Source: Bacillota bacterium (lineage in GTDB: Bacteria > Bacillota > Clostridia > Oscillospirales > Ruminococcaceae). From it: a DNA stretch of 64,000 nucleotides. Both the position numbers and the translations under genes were made by a program. This document shows, piece by piece, positions 8,135 through 15,912 of this stretch. The notes below the pieces were generated by a model. It searched no databases. It had not been told where the DNA came from and worked only from the letters and a program-made list of their open reading frames with translations. Within the stretch, counting starts at the first letter, position 1. Every line of letters begins with the position of its first letter. The DNA is taken from contig JAEWAB010000005.1 of assembly GCA_023391875.1 (NCBI GenBank), forward strand, positions 62,001 through 126,000, written 5' to 3'.

Positions 8135-8177
8135 ATAATCAAAGAAAAGACGTGAACGCCACTGCTTTCACGTCTTT
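8135..8177 (-). terminator. terminator for the 8.2-8.9 kb minus-strand genes
   Basis: There is an 11-bp perfect stem: AAAGACGTGAA at 8146-8156 and TTCACGTCTTT at 8167-8177. On the minus strand it is followed by TCTTTGATT. Confidence 0.65.
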
Positions 8178-8235
8178 AATACTAATTGAACCCAAGAGGT
8201 TCTCCTCAGACATTTTTTATCTGATGGGAAACTGC

Positions 8236-8544
8236 TTATGCAGCATCCTTTATGTCCATTGGCTTAGGAAAGCCCTCCTCAGTTTTTATCTCATCACATA
8301 TTTTATCCAGCTCCAGCATTATTTCAGCAGACTTCGCTTTTGCAGCATAACAGTAATCAAAAATGATATTCAAAAAGGTTTGTACTCTTGGGAGTTCCCA
8401 GGAAATTTTGGTTCTCATTTCTTTTAAATCTGTACATCCATAATCCTCAATCAAATCATAGACCAGCGTTTGGGCATAATCTAATTTGCACTCAACCTCT
8501 CCGATACTGTCAATTACGCCATTAATTTGATGTACTCTACTCAT
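8236..8544 (-). CDS. hypothetical protein of integrative-element type
   Basis: The predicted protein has 102 residues, is mostly helical and acidic, and has no motif I can name. It starts at MSRVHQING and contains LVYDLIEDYGCTDLKEMR and DYCYAAKAKSAEIMLELDK. The ATG lies a few bases after AAGGAA. It is downstream of an 80-residue HTH regulator on the same strand and followed by a good terminator. The pair lies exactly between repeats A and B, so it is probably cargo of an integrated element. Confidence 0.5.
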   Translation of the reverse strand: MSRVHQINGVIDSIGEVECKLDYAQTLVYDLIEDYGCTDLKEMRTKISWELPRVQTFLNIIFDYCYAAKAKSAEIMLELDKICDEIKTEEGFPKPMDIKDAA

Positions 8545-8626
8545 TTGTTAAAATTCCTTTCTTGGTTTGATAAAGAAATTCTACATCACAATTTTCCGGT
8601 TGTCATTCAATTCAGAATTGAAAAGC

Positions 8627-8869
8627 TCAATCAACCTCAACTTCACGAATATACAGGATTGAATCAATACTTCTGTTCAATAGACGGCTTAAAACAATAA
8701 GGTTATCAATTGATGGCAGCGATTTTCCGGAATGCCAATTGTAAATTGTTTGAAAGCAGGCTAATCCCATATATTCTTGGATTTCTTTTACCGATATTCC
8801 TTTTCGCTTACATAAGTTCTTTATTTTAATACCTGTCTTTTGGACATCAACGATTGGATATTTGCTCAT
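8627..8869 (-). CDS. XRE-family helix-turn-helix regulator
   Basis: The 80-residue protein has a Cro/CI-type HTH at about residues 12-68: IKNLCKRKGISVKEIQEYMG, then QTIYNWHSGKSLPSIDNLIV and LSRLLNRSIDSIL. Small single-domain XRE repressors of this kind are typical of phages and integrative elements. It starts at ATG 8869 after AAAGGAAA and precedes the 102-residue hypothetical gene. Target unknown. Confidence 0.75.
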   Translation of the reverse strand: MSKYPIVDVQKTGIKIKNLCKRKGISVKEIQEYMGLACFQTIYNWHSGKSLPSIDNLIVLSRLLNRSIDSILYIREVEVD

Positions 8870-8925
8870 TGTTTTTCCTTTCTCATATTATAAAAGCATC
8901 GAATTTGACGTCTTTATAATATATA

Positions 8926-9123
8926 CTATTTATTCTTTAAATCTTTAGTATTCTTTTCACTCTCTAGCAGCAGCAACTCCACATGCCTTGAACGGTCAAA
9001 AAAGATGCCGCCTGAACCTAGTGGGGCCTTGTCGGTAAGATTTTTTAAGTACTCCATATCATCTACAAGTATTTCCTCTGATTTAGTTTCATTTAAATAT
9101 TCATTGTATAGTCCAACTATGTT
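8926..9123 (-). pseudogene. 65-codon 3' gene fragment ending in repeat B
   Basis: After a TAA at 9124, an open frame reads NIVGLYNEYLNETKSEEIL, then DDMEYLKNLTDKAPLGSGG, IFFDRSRHVELLLLESEK and a lysine-rich end with TAG. It looks like real coding sequence but has no start. Its KAPxGSxxIFFDRxRHVE segment is the part shared with repeat A. It is the 3' end of an element gene fused into, or mimicking, the rlmD end. Family unknown. Confidence 0.35.
8966..9048. repeat. rlmD-end repeat B (attachment-site-like remnant)
   Basis: It shares with repeat A the plus-strand strings ACGGTCAAAAAAGATGC and GTGGGGCCTTG, and with rlmD the CTCCACATG at the HVE codons. It lies about 1.0 kb right of A. Beyond the HVE codons the sequence no longer follows rlmD. 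Confidence 0.5.
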
Positions 9124-9282
9124 TTATTGTATGAAGTAGCGCTTGAGGGTCTTAACCAATCTCTCAGTACGAAGTAAATTTAAAAGATAATATATTTAAT
9201 GTATTATTTGTATTACTTTTGTTTAATCTATTATATATGCAATATATTATTATTTATATAATAAATTTTAGGGAGGCATATA

Positions 9283-9657
9283 ATGCTTACAGAAAAGTTT
9301 TATGAAGTATTACAACATGAAGGTGTAGTTTCTATAGTATCTTGGGGAACAGATGAAGCCCATGTAACTTGTACATGGAACTCATATTTAGTTGCAACAG
9401 AGGATGAAAAAATATTAATCCCTGCTGCTGGTATGCACAGTACAGAAGGTGATGTAGGGCAAAATAATAAAGTTAAAATAGCTTTAGGTTCCAGAGATGT
9501 TATGGGACGTAATAACTATCAGGGAACGGGTTTTGAAATTGTAGGAACTGCAAAGTTTATTGAATCAGGTTCAGAATTTGACATGATGAAAGAAAAGTTT
9601 CCATTTTTAAGTAGAGTGTTAGAAATAACAGTTTCATCAGCAAAGCAGCTGCTATAA
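9283..9657 (+). CDS. pyridoxamine 5'-phosphate oxidase-like FMN-binding split-barrel protein
   Basis: The 124-residue protein has the split-barrel pattern of the PNPOx-like family: VVSIVSWGTDEAHVTCTWNSY, with KILIPAAGMHSTE, VKIALGSRDV and GTGFEIVGTAKF. Members bind FMN or related flavins; substrates are usually unknown. AGGGAGG precedes the ATG. The gene is AT-rich with Clostridium-like codon use, has its own strong terminator and lies between repeats B and C on the opposite strand to its neighbours. This suggests a transferred single-gene cargo. The 160 bases upstream are extremely AT-rich and probably hold its promoter. Confidence 0.75.
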   Translation: MLTEKFYEVLQHEGVVSIVSWGTDEAHVTCTWNSYLVATEDEKILIPAAGMHSTEGDVGQNNKVKIALGSRDVMGRNNYQGTGFEIVGTAKFIESGSEFDMMKEKFPFLSRVLEITVSSAKQLL

Positions 9658-9674
9658 AATTATAGTAATTTTGC

Positions 9675-9717
9675 AAAAAGGTATGTTAATAAGTAAGATT
9701 AACATACCTTTTTTATT
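9675..9717 (+). terminator. strong terminator after the PNPOx-like gene
   Basis: A 16-bp perfect stem (9675-9690 with 9698-9713, loop AAGTAAG) flanked by A and T runs works in both directions. Confidence 0.85.
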
Positions 9718-9837
9718 ATATATTTATTTGTACCTAACAATAAGTTGTATATATATTATAAACTAATTCTGTAGCCTTTTCCAATATAATGATATTAATA
9801 ATTTGAACGGATTTCTATATAGTTTTTCGTTGTAGCA

Positions 9838-9910
9838 ACATGCAAGCCTCCACGTGCCTTGAGTGCGTAAAAAAGATGTCGTACCCCGCTGGAACCCCCT
9901 TGGCGGGGGA
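9838..9910. repeat. rlmD-end repeat C (attachment-site-like remnant)
   Basis: Read on the minus strand it gives AGYDIFFTHSRHVEACMLLQ and ends at a nearby stop. It shares the ATCTTTTTT...AAGGCACGTGGAG core with A and B, and a nearby C/G-run hairpin (CCCCCTTGGCGGGGG) analogous to the GGGGCC...GCCCC of A. It is about 0.87 kb right of B and 1.5 kb left of the rlmD end. Confidence 0.45.
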
Positions 9911-9914
9911 ATAA

Positions 9915-10044
9915 TTATACTTCATTTTTAACATACTTCACATTTAATGATATGTAAAAGCCGATTATAGGGGATATACCATATCCCATCAAAGGAACTG
10001 GAAAGTTTCCAAATAATGTTGATACTATAATGATTATATAGTAT
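9915..10044 (-). pseudogene. 3' fragment of a membrane protein, possibly FtsW/RodA-like
   Basis: After a TGA the frame reads YYIIIIVSTLFGNFP, VPLMGYGISPIIGFYISLN and then a short charged end with TAA. It is hydrophobic and resembles the last transmembrane part of FtsW/RodA/SpoVE proteins (xxPLPFxSYGGS). The match is weak and no start exists. The stretch 10050-10160 beyond it also holds short coding-like scraps but nothing I can identify. Confidence 0.25.
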
Positions 10045-10048
10045 CAAC
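10018..10048. repeat. 12-bp perfect inverted repeat
   Basis: The arms GTTGATACTATA (10018-10029) and TATAGTATCAAC (10037-10048) flank a 7-base loop. There is no U tract. It lies within the decayed DNA between repeat C and the hydrolase gene. Confidence 0.4.
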
Positions 10049-10162
10049 CGATGTATTTTGAAATGGACTCTGCATTTTTAGGAGGAAACAAGAGGAATGG
10101 TATTGGTAATATAACCATCTTCCCATGCTGAGATTACAAGAGTGGAATTAATAAACGGAATA

Positions 10163-11023
10163 TTATAATCCTTGAAGCCAATTTTCACAAAGTTTTGGCC
10201 AGATTGCTACCGTAGGTTCATCCTCGCCTAATCCTAAACCATGGGGGCCTTTGGAGAATATATGTAAATCAAATGGTAGATTTAGCTCATTTAGAGCTTG
10301 AGCAAAAAGTAAGTTTTGGCGCTGAAAATTCCAGTGATCGGTCGCTGTAATCCATAGAAAAGTGGGTGGTGTTTTCGCAGTAACATGTTTATGATTTGAA
10401 GTAAAGTCTATAAATTCATCCATTGTAATATCTTTTGTTAATAGAGAGCTTGACGGCAATTTTTCCTCAGAAAATGGGGACGTCTCTGCATAACATAAAA
10501 TGATCGCATTAAGCTTAGAACTCGTTTGATCAATCGGATCGTTAAAATCTGGCTCTCCCAAAAGCATCGACATAATTTGCGTATTTCGACTCTCCGGTTC
10601 TATAATTCCATTATCAAAACGAGTTCCTACAAAAGCGGTGAGATAACCACCAGCTGAAAACCCTATCATGCCGATCCGTTCCGGATCAATATTAAATTCC
10701 ATGGCATGATAACGAATATACCTAACCGCTCGTACTGCATCTTTGGTTGAAGTAAATGGAGTAAAAGGAGCAACCCGATAATTTAAAACAAAAGCATTTA
10801 TTCCTATTTGATTTAGCCATTTTGCAATTGGTTTTCCTTCATTAGACGCTCTAAATTGAAATGATCCGCCCGGGCAAACAATAATTGCAGGGCGGGGTTT
10901 CTCCCCTTTTAATAAATAAGGGGTCAGGGTAGGTAACCCTTCGTTATTTAAGTCCCCAATAGAAGAAACTAAGTCGGCATCAGGAACATTTTTATCCCAA
11001 AGTTTTATGTCTTTTAATCCCAT
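10163..11023 (-). CDS. alpha/beta hydrolase (esterase/acetyl-esterase-like)
   Basis: The 286-residue protein has the alpha/beta-hydrolase plan of the BD-FAE/esterase group. There is an oxyanion loop (CPGGSFQFRAS), nucleophile elbow GFSAGG (Ser near 133), an acid in the WITATDHWN region, and the catalytic His in SKGPHGLGLG. The substrate is probably a small acyl or sugar ester and cannot be fixed. No signal peptide is visible, so it is cytoplasmic. The ATG follows a GGGGGG stretch. It is lower in GC than the core genes to its right and lies between repeat C and an IS91-like remnant, so horizontal origin is likely. Confidence 0.8.
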   Translation of the reverse strand: MGLKDIKLWDKNVPDADLVSSIGDLNNEGLPTLTPYLLKGEKPRPAIIVCPGGSFQFRASNEGKPIAKWLNQIGINAFVLNYRVAPFTPFTSTKDAVRAVRYIRYHAMEFNIDPERIGMIGFSAGGYLTAFVGTRFDNGIIEPESRNTQIMSMLLGEPDFNDPIDQTSSKLNAIILCYAETSPFSEEKLPSSSLLTKDITMDEFIDFTSNHKHVTAKTPPTFLWITATDHWNFQRQNLLFAQALNELNLPFDLHIFSKGPHGLGLGEDEPTVAIWPKLCENWLQGL

Positions 11024-11041
11024 CGATATTATCCCCCCATT

Positions 11042-11330
11042 TTAATCTACGGCTCGGATGACCGCGGCTTTTCGCGATATGTCATATAACGTTTTGCATT
11101 GCCGATGTGACTTAAAGCTGCATAAGGTTTCAGGCAATTCAAGCGGGTCAACGTTATATACTTTTTGAATAAGCCTTAACCAACTTTTATTGAACTTCTT
11201 TCTTTTCAAGTTTGTGGATTGAAATTTAAAAAGTCTCCAAATGTCTGCACTTACATGAAAATGCGACCAGATATTCATGATGACAAGCACAGCATTTCAC
11301 CCTTGTGAATCCGTTGTGTAAGTCGCCACA
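11042..11330 (-). pseudogene. IS91-family transposase remnant with internal deletion
   Basis: The 5' part reads NGFTRVKCCACHHEYLVAF then SCKCR, matching the N-terminal zinc-binding motif of IS91-type transposases (GFARVKCxxCxHEYLLAFSCKxR). After a stop and frameshift the 3' part reads KSWLRLIQKVYNVDPLELP, matching the C-terminal W..LI.KVYEVDPLxCPxC motif with the cysteine lost. The catalytic core between them is gone. The remnant separates the hydrolase gene from the rlmD end. Confidence 0.55.
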
Positions 11331-11357
11331 ATCTAAATATTTATATATTTAGTCCTT

Positions 11358-12722
11358 CTATTTATTCACCCTTGACATCAATACTACGCACTCCACATGT
11401 CCCGTCCTCGGAAACATATCCACCGCCTGTGCCTTCCGTACCGTGTACCCAAGCTCCTGCAGCTGCTTTAAATCCCGCGCGAGGGTTGCCGGGTTGCAGG
11501 AAACCATGACAATCCGCGACGGGTTCATGCGCGCAACGGCACTCAGACATTCGTAATCACTGCCCTTGCGCGGCGGGTCCAGGATAACGATATCGGGCTG
11601 AATTCCTCGTTTCTCAAGCTCCGCCGCGGCGCCCGACGCGTCCGCGCAAAGAAACTCACAGTTATCAAACCCATTTAACGCGGCGTTTTCGCGGGCATTC
11701 TCCACCGCTTCGGGTACGATTTCAACGCCAATAAGCTTTTTTACCTTCTTCACCATCGAAAGGCCGATGGTGCCCGCACCGCAGTAAAGGTCAAGCAGCA
11801 GGTCGTTTTGCGTGGGGTTGGCATACTCCTCCGCAAGGTCGTACAGGCGCTCCGCGCCCAATCGGTTTACCTGATAGAACGACAACGGCGAAAGCTTTAC
11901 CTTCACCCCGCGCAGTATGTCGGTAATGGTGTCGCTGCCATACAGGGTAATACACCGCTCCCCTAAAATCACATTGGTGTTCTGGCGGTTAATATTTAAT
12001 ACAATACTTTTAATCTCCGGGTACTTACCGGTTAATGTTTGTACAAGCTCTTCATGGCGGGGAAGGGCTTTGCCGTTGATGACAAGGCAAACCATCAGCT
12101 CACCGGTAGCGCCCGCGTGGCGCAGGTAGATGTGCCGAAGCAGGCCGGTGCCGGTCTCCTCACGGTAAGGCGAAATGCCGCTGCGGTTTGCAAACGCAAG
12201 GATGTCTAAAACGATTCTTTCAAACAGCTCCGGGTGCAGTGCACAGCTTGTACAGTCAATCAGCCGATGGCTTCGGGGCGCGAAAAAGCCCGCGATACAC
12301 CTGCCGTTATCATCCGCGCGCACGGGGTATTGTGCCTTGTTACGATAGCCCTCCGTTTGCGGGGAGGGGGTTATCCTATGTTCATCAAAATGCAGGCCAC
12401 CGATGCGCTCAAGGGCGTCGTAAACCTGTTTTTTCTTGATATTTAGCTCGGCTTGGTAGCTGATATGGCGGTAATCACAGCCCCCGCAGCGGGAAAAAAC
12501 CGGGCAATCGGCGGCAATACGGTCGCCGCTCGGGGTAAGAATTGACTCGATGATCCCATAAGCATAGTTTTTAAGCACCTTGGTAATGCGCACCCGCAGT
12601 ACATCGCCAACCGCGGACATCGGCACAAACACTGCCAATCCATCTATGCGCCCTACCCCGTTGCCTTCGTTGGTGATATCGGTAATCTCAAGTGTTATGA
12701 TGTCGTTCTTTTTTACAGCCAT
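11358..12722 (-). CDS. rlmD: 23S rRNA (uracil-5-)-methyltransferase, RlmD/RumA type
   Basis: The 454-residue protein has an N-terminal TRAM domain (residues ~1-62) and an iron-sulfur cysteine set at Cys73, Cys79, Cys82 and Cys160. The C-terminal methyltransferase has the SAM loop LLLDLYCGAGTIGLSM and the catalytic-Cys motif VSCNPATLARDL. It methylates C5 of uridines in 23S rRNA using S-adenosylmethionine. Length and motif order are normal. Its 3' end (HVECVVLMSRVNK) is the template of the three degenerate repeats downstream. This gene marks the border between the accessory region and the conserved chromosome. Confidence 0.92.
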   Translation of the reverse strand: MAVKKNDIITLEITDITNEGNGVGRIDGLAVFVPMSAVGDVLRVRITKVLKNYAYGIIESILTPSGDRIAADCPVFSRCGGCDYRHISYQAELNIKKKQVYDALERIGGLHFDEHRITPSPQTEGYRNKAQYPVRADDNGRCIAGFFAPRSHRLIDCTSCALHPELFERIVLDILAFANRSGISPYREETGTGLLRHIYLRHAGATGELMVCLVINGKALPRHEELVQTLTGKYPEIKSIVLNINRQNTNVILGERCITLYGSDTITDILRGVKVKLSPLSFYQVNRLGAERLYDLAEEYANPTQNDLLLDLYCGAGTIGLSMVKKVKKLIGVEIVPEAVENARENAALNGFDNCEFLCADASGAAAELEKRGIQPDIVILDPPRKGSDYECLSAVARMNPSRIVMVSCNPATLARDLKQLQELGYTVRKAQAVDMFPRTGHVECVVLMSRVNK

Positions 12723-12877
12723 CCTGTTCCATCCATTCCATTACTAAGATATTATATATTTTAACATAACTCCTGCCATCTTAAAAGGCTTGCCCTCACT
12801 CATGATTGCATTTTGTAAAACATATGATTAATTGCGGCTGTAAGGTTTCCGCCAGTATGATTAAAGGGGATTGCGTC

Positions 12878-13810
12878 ATGAGCATTCGGGGAAGAAGCAA
12901 GCTGATTGCCGTATTGTGCGCGGTAGCGGTTATTGTGATCATGGTTTTGGCGGGATTGTGGGCGACCAAGACGACACCTACAGAAGGAAAAAGCGCACTG
13001 GATATTACTAACCGCATGTGTGTACCGATACTTTTATACCATGCCATCCAGATACCCAAAGAAGGCCTTGGCACCTTTTGTATAACGCCTTCCGAGCTTG
13101 AAAACGACCTCATCTACATCCGTGAAAACGGCTACACCACCATACACCTGAAAGATCTGATCGATTATTGTTACAAAGGTGTCCCTTTACCCGAAAAACC
13201 GCTCATCATAACCTTTGACGGGGGCTATGAAAGCAGCTACCAGTCTGCCTATCCCCTTCTAAAGAAGTATGAGTCAAAGGCGGTATTCTCGGTCGTGGGG
13301 GCATACATTGATGAATCCAGTGCCCTACAGAGTGGCTCTACGGCGTTTATGCGCTGGAAGGAGCTGCGCGAGGTTACCGAGTCCGGCCTTGTTGAGGTGG
13401 TAAACCAAAGCTATAACCTAAACCGCTACGTAGACGGTACCCGCAAGGGCACTGCCAAACTAAGAAATGAAACGCTCCCGGAGTATATGGCGGTTCTAAA
13501 CAAAGACGTCGGACAGATGCAGGAAGAGACCTATGACAAAACTGGTATCCTCCCCTTGGCGTTTTGCTACCCCTACGGCATCATCTGCCGCGAATCGGTG
13601 GATATTATCAGCGAAATGGGCTTTGCGGCTACTTTGAGCAGTGAGCCGGGGGTAAACTACCTTTCCGGTAACCCTGATGAGCTTTTCGGGCTTCGGCGCA
13701 ACATTCGCCCTCACGGTATGGGCAGCGAGGATGTTTTTGACAAGATGTTCCGCGTTCGGGTGGCGTGGAACATCGTAGAGCCGGTAATAACCTATACTAA
13801 TTACGATTAG
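12878..13810 (+). CDS. membrane-anchored NodB-fold protein lacking catalytic residues
   Basis: From ATG 12878 (AAAGGGG upstream), a 310-residue product starts with an N-terminal signal anchor (residues ~9-29) followed by a polysaccharide-deacetylase NodB fold. Landmarks are VPILLYHAI, LIITFDGGYESSYQSAYPLL, FMRWKELREV and LAFCYPYG. Active NodB enzymes need TFDDG and HSxxH-type metal ligands. Here the second Asp is Gly (TFDGGY, residue 115) and the His pair is Gln177 and Asn182 (VVNQSYNLNRY). Only one metal Asp remains, so hydrolysis is unlikely. It may bind glycan or have a structural role in the envelope. An in-frame ATG at 12806 is upstream but has no ribosome site. Confidence 0.8.
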   Translation: MSIRGRSKLIAVLCAVAVIVIMVLAGLWATKTTPTEGKSALDITNRMCVPILLYHAIQIPKEGLGTFCITPSELENDLIYIRENGYTTIHLKDLIDYCYKGVPLPEKPLIITFDGGYESSYQSAYPLLKKYESKAVFSVVGAYIDESSALQSGSTAFMRWKELREVTESGLVEVVNQSYNLNRYVDGTRKGTAKLRNETLPEYMAVLNKDVGQMQEETYDKTGILPLAFCYPYGIICRESVDIISEMGFAATLSSEPGVNYLSGNPDELFGLRRNIRPHGMGSEDVFDKMFRVRVAWNIVEPVITYTNYD

Positions 13811-13889
13811 AAAAAATTTTCGAGCAAAAATTTGGAATTTATATCTTTATTGGAATTCGTATTACGAGGTGGAATAATAGAACATGATG

Positions 13890-13924
13890 AAAAAACGGCG
13901 GGATGTTTAAGAAACACCCCGCCG
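13890..13924 (-). terminator. terminator of the DUF1540 gene
   Basis: A stem GGCGGG-x-TGTTT / AAACA-x-CCCGCC, with one mismatch and a short loop, is followed on the minus strand by TTTTTT. It also lies between convergent genes and may stop the plus-strand gene weakly. Confidence 0.7.
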
Positions 13925-13955
13925 CCTGTTTACTATACGTTTTTAATGCAAGGGA

Positions 13956-14279
13956 CTATTTGCACCTGAAGGTGGAGCACTGGGTGTCTTCGTGTGTTTG
14001 GGCGTCGTCTCCGCCGATGTCGATTTTATCCGCTGTACAGATTTGATCGGTGTTATATACGCACTTTTCTGCTAAGCAATGCACGCCTATCTGCTGCTGC
14101 GGGTTAGAATGCTCGCACTGCACCGAGTTTTCAAAACCTTCTGTCACCGGATAGAAGCTTTTGCAGCTCGTGGCTTCCTCCTCCCTTGCCTGCTTGCCGT
14201 CTACCTGAATCTTCTCCTTACAGCAATAATTGTCATTAAAATGAGCACAGGTAGATACCTCACAATATAGTTGCGGCAT
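13956..14279 (-). CDS. tandem DUF1540 protein
   Basis: The start at ATG 14279 is chosen because AAAGGGG lies just upstream, giving 107 residues. It contains two copies of the Cys-rich DUF1540 module: CEVSTCAHFNDNYCCKEKIQV...TSCKSF and CLAEKCVYNTDQICTADKIDI...TQCSTF. Each has four conserved Cys and the T-x-C-x-(S/T)F end. This small family is common in spore-forming Firmicutes and its role is unknown; the Cys sets suggest metal binding. It is a single gene with its own terminator. Confidence 0.85.
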   Translation of the reverse strand: MPQLYCEVSTCAHFNDNYCCKEKIQVDGKQAREEEATSCKSFYPVTEGFENSVQCEHSNPQQQIGVHCLAEKCVYNTDQICTADKIDIGGDDAQTHEDTQCSTFRCK

Positions 14280-14529
14280 ATCTTTATTACCCCTTTCTGT
14301 AACCAAAAATCAAAAAATCACGGCCCGACAATACAGGCCTAAATTTATTGTGTTCTGCTGCTCTATATTTATACGAAAACCGATGATTTGGGTTTGGGAA
14401 AGAATATCCGCCGTATGCGGCGAAAAAACGGAACCTTTTTTAAAATTTTGAATATTCTGAACTATAACAAATCGCGGGGGGCAGTTTGGCATAATGCGGC
14501 CCGCGTACCGAATGGTGGAGGGATGATGC

Positions 14530-15636
14530 ATGGGTTACGGCGGAGGAACATCCGCAAATTTTTTTCTGGGGGCGGTTTCACCACAGGGTTTTGTTTCACG
14601 TTACGCGCAATGCTATAACATTGACGAAGATGGTTATATATACATACTGAAGGGCGGGCCGGGGCTTGGAAAAACCGACTTTATTAAAAAGCTGATTGCG
14701 TTGCTTTCGGAATACGACGACAACATTGAGATTATACATTCTTCCCTAAACCCCGACTGCTACGACGGTGTGATCTTCCACTCGCTGAGGGCCGCGGTGG
14801 TAGACGGTACCTCTCCCCATGTGCTGGAGCCCCGCTACTACGACGCCTTTGAAACCATCCTGCCGCTGGGAGAATGCTGTAATAAAGATATCTTGCGGGA
14901 AAGCCGTGATGAGATATTAAGCTTAACCGATAAAAGCACGCAGCTTCTTGAACGCAGCGTACGCTTTATTGCGGCTGCGGGCTCGCTGCTTAACGACACC
15001 TACCGTTTGTCGCTTACCTGCACCGACGAAAGCAAGGTTACCTCTTTTGTGGAGAGAACCCTGCAGAAAGAGGTTAAAACGCGTAAGCCTTACCCGGGCA
15101 AAGAGCGCTGCCGTTTCTTAAGCGCCGTTACCCCAAACGGCGTGGTGCGGTTTGATAAGACGGTATCGTTTTACTGCGATAAGGTGTATATATTTGACGA
15201 CGACTTCGGCGCGGCCTCCAACATTGCCATGCACAAGCTGCGCGAGGGGATACTTGAGCGCGGATGCGAGATTATCTCGTGCTGCTGCCCTATCTCGCCG
15301 TTTGAAAAGCTGGAACACCTGATGGTGCCGGAGCTGCGGCTTGGGTTTGTAACCGCCAACAGATGGCATCCCTTTGATTTTGAAAATGGCAGAACGATTC
15401 ATGCGCGCCGTTTTACAGACCTTGAAAAACTCTCGGTGCGCAAGCAGCGCATCTCTTTTAACCGGCGCGCTACGCAGGAGCTTACCGATGCGGCGGCCTC
15501 GGTACTGCAGCAAGCCAAAGAAACCGACACCGAGCTTGAAAAGCTCTACCGTGCAGCCACCGATTTTGAGAAGGTAGATGAATACATGAAGACGGCCGTT
15601 AAGGGCATTCTTGCCATGAATAAAATCGACAGCTGA
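14530..15636 (+). CDS. P-loop ATPase of the PRK06851-like family
   Basis: The 368-residue protein has a Walker A loop at about residues 41-49 (GGPGLGKTDF) near the N-terminus, preceded by FFLGAVSPQGFVSRY, and a hydrophobic YIFDDDFG strand around residue 220 that could be Walker B. It resembles the uncharacterised clostridial/bacillar ATP-binding family with a duplicated P-loop. The second half here lacks an obvious second P-loop, so it is a short member. GGTGGAGG precedes the ATG. It is followed by a strong terminator and stands alone. Cytoplasmic; function unknown. Confidence 0.6.
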   Translation: MGYGGGTSANFFLGAVSPQGFVSRYAQCYNIDEDGYIYILKGGPGLGKTDFIKKLIALLSEYDDNIEIIHSSLNPDCYDGVIFHSLRAAVVDGTSPHVLEPRYYDAFETILPLGECCNKDILRESRDEILSLTDKSTQLLERSVRFIAAAGSLLNDTYRLSLTCTDESKVTSFVERTLQKEVKTRKPYPGKERCRFLSAVTPNGVVRFDKTVSFYCDKVYIFDDDFGAASNIAMHKLREGILERGCEIISCCCPISPFEKLEHLMVPELRLGFVTANRWHPFDFENGRTIHARRFTDLEKLSVRKQRISFNRRATQELTDAAASVLQQAKETDTELEKLYRAATDFEKVDEYMKTAVKGILAMNKIDS

Positions 15637-15657
15637 GATAAACAACAGGCCCCTGCG

Positions 15658-15715
15658 AAAGCCAATGTTCACTGCTTGAGAAAACGCGCAGCAGCGGTGA
15701 AAATTGGCTTTTTTG
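15658..15715 (+). terminator. terminator after the P-loop ATPase gene
   Basis: AAAGCCAAT...GTTCAC pairs with GTGAAA...ATTGGCTTT, with small bulges, and is followed by TTTTTTG. Confidence 0.75.
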
Positions 15716-15730
15716 TTATGCTTTAACCGA

Positions 15731-15788
15731 TTGACTTTATAAAATAAGATGGGTATAATAAAAGCAATAAGAACATATGTTCTTATTG
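15731..15788 (+). promoter_or_regulatory. SOS-controlled promoter of dinB (sigma-A promoter plus LexA box)
   Basis: A near-perfect sigma-A promoter, TTGACT (15731-15736) and TATAAT (15754-15759), has a 17-bp spacer. Starting 5 bases after the -10 box is a perfect 24-bp palindrome (15765-15788) centred on GAACATATGTTC (15771-15782). This fits the Gram-positive LexA/DinR box GAAC-N4-GTTC. LexA bound there would cover the transcription start. The promoter reads toward dinB, giving a leader of about 145 bases. Confidence 0.85.
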
Positions 15789-15912
15789 CCACATGGCAAG
15801 CTGAAATGATAACGCCACAGAATAAAGATTGCTATTTTAGGTACGCACGCCGCCCGCGCACCGCATTTTAATTGGTTTTATGCCTTATGGCCAAAACCGG
15901 AAAGGCAAGGTT

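Noticed and set aside
15771..15782. GAACATATGTTC as part of a terminator hairpin
   Set aside because: It lies downstream of a consensus promoter rather than a gene end, has no loop, and matches the LexA box consensus, so an operator is the better reading.
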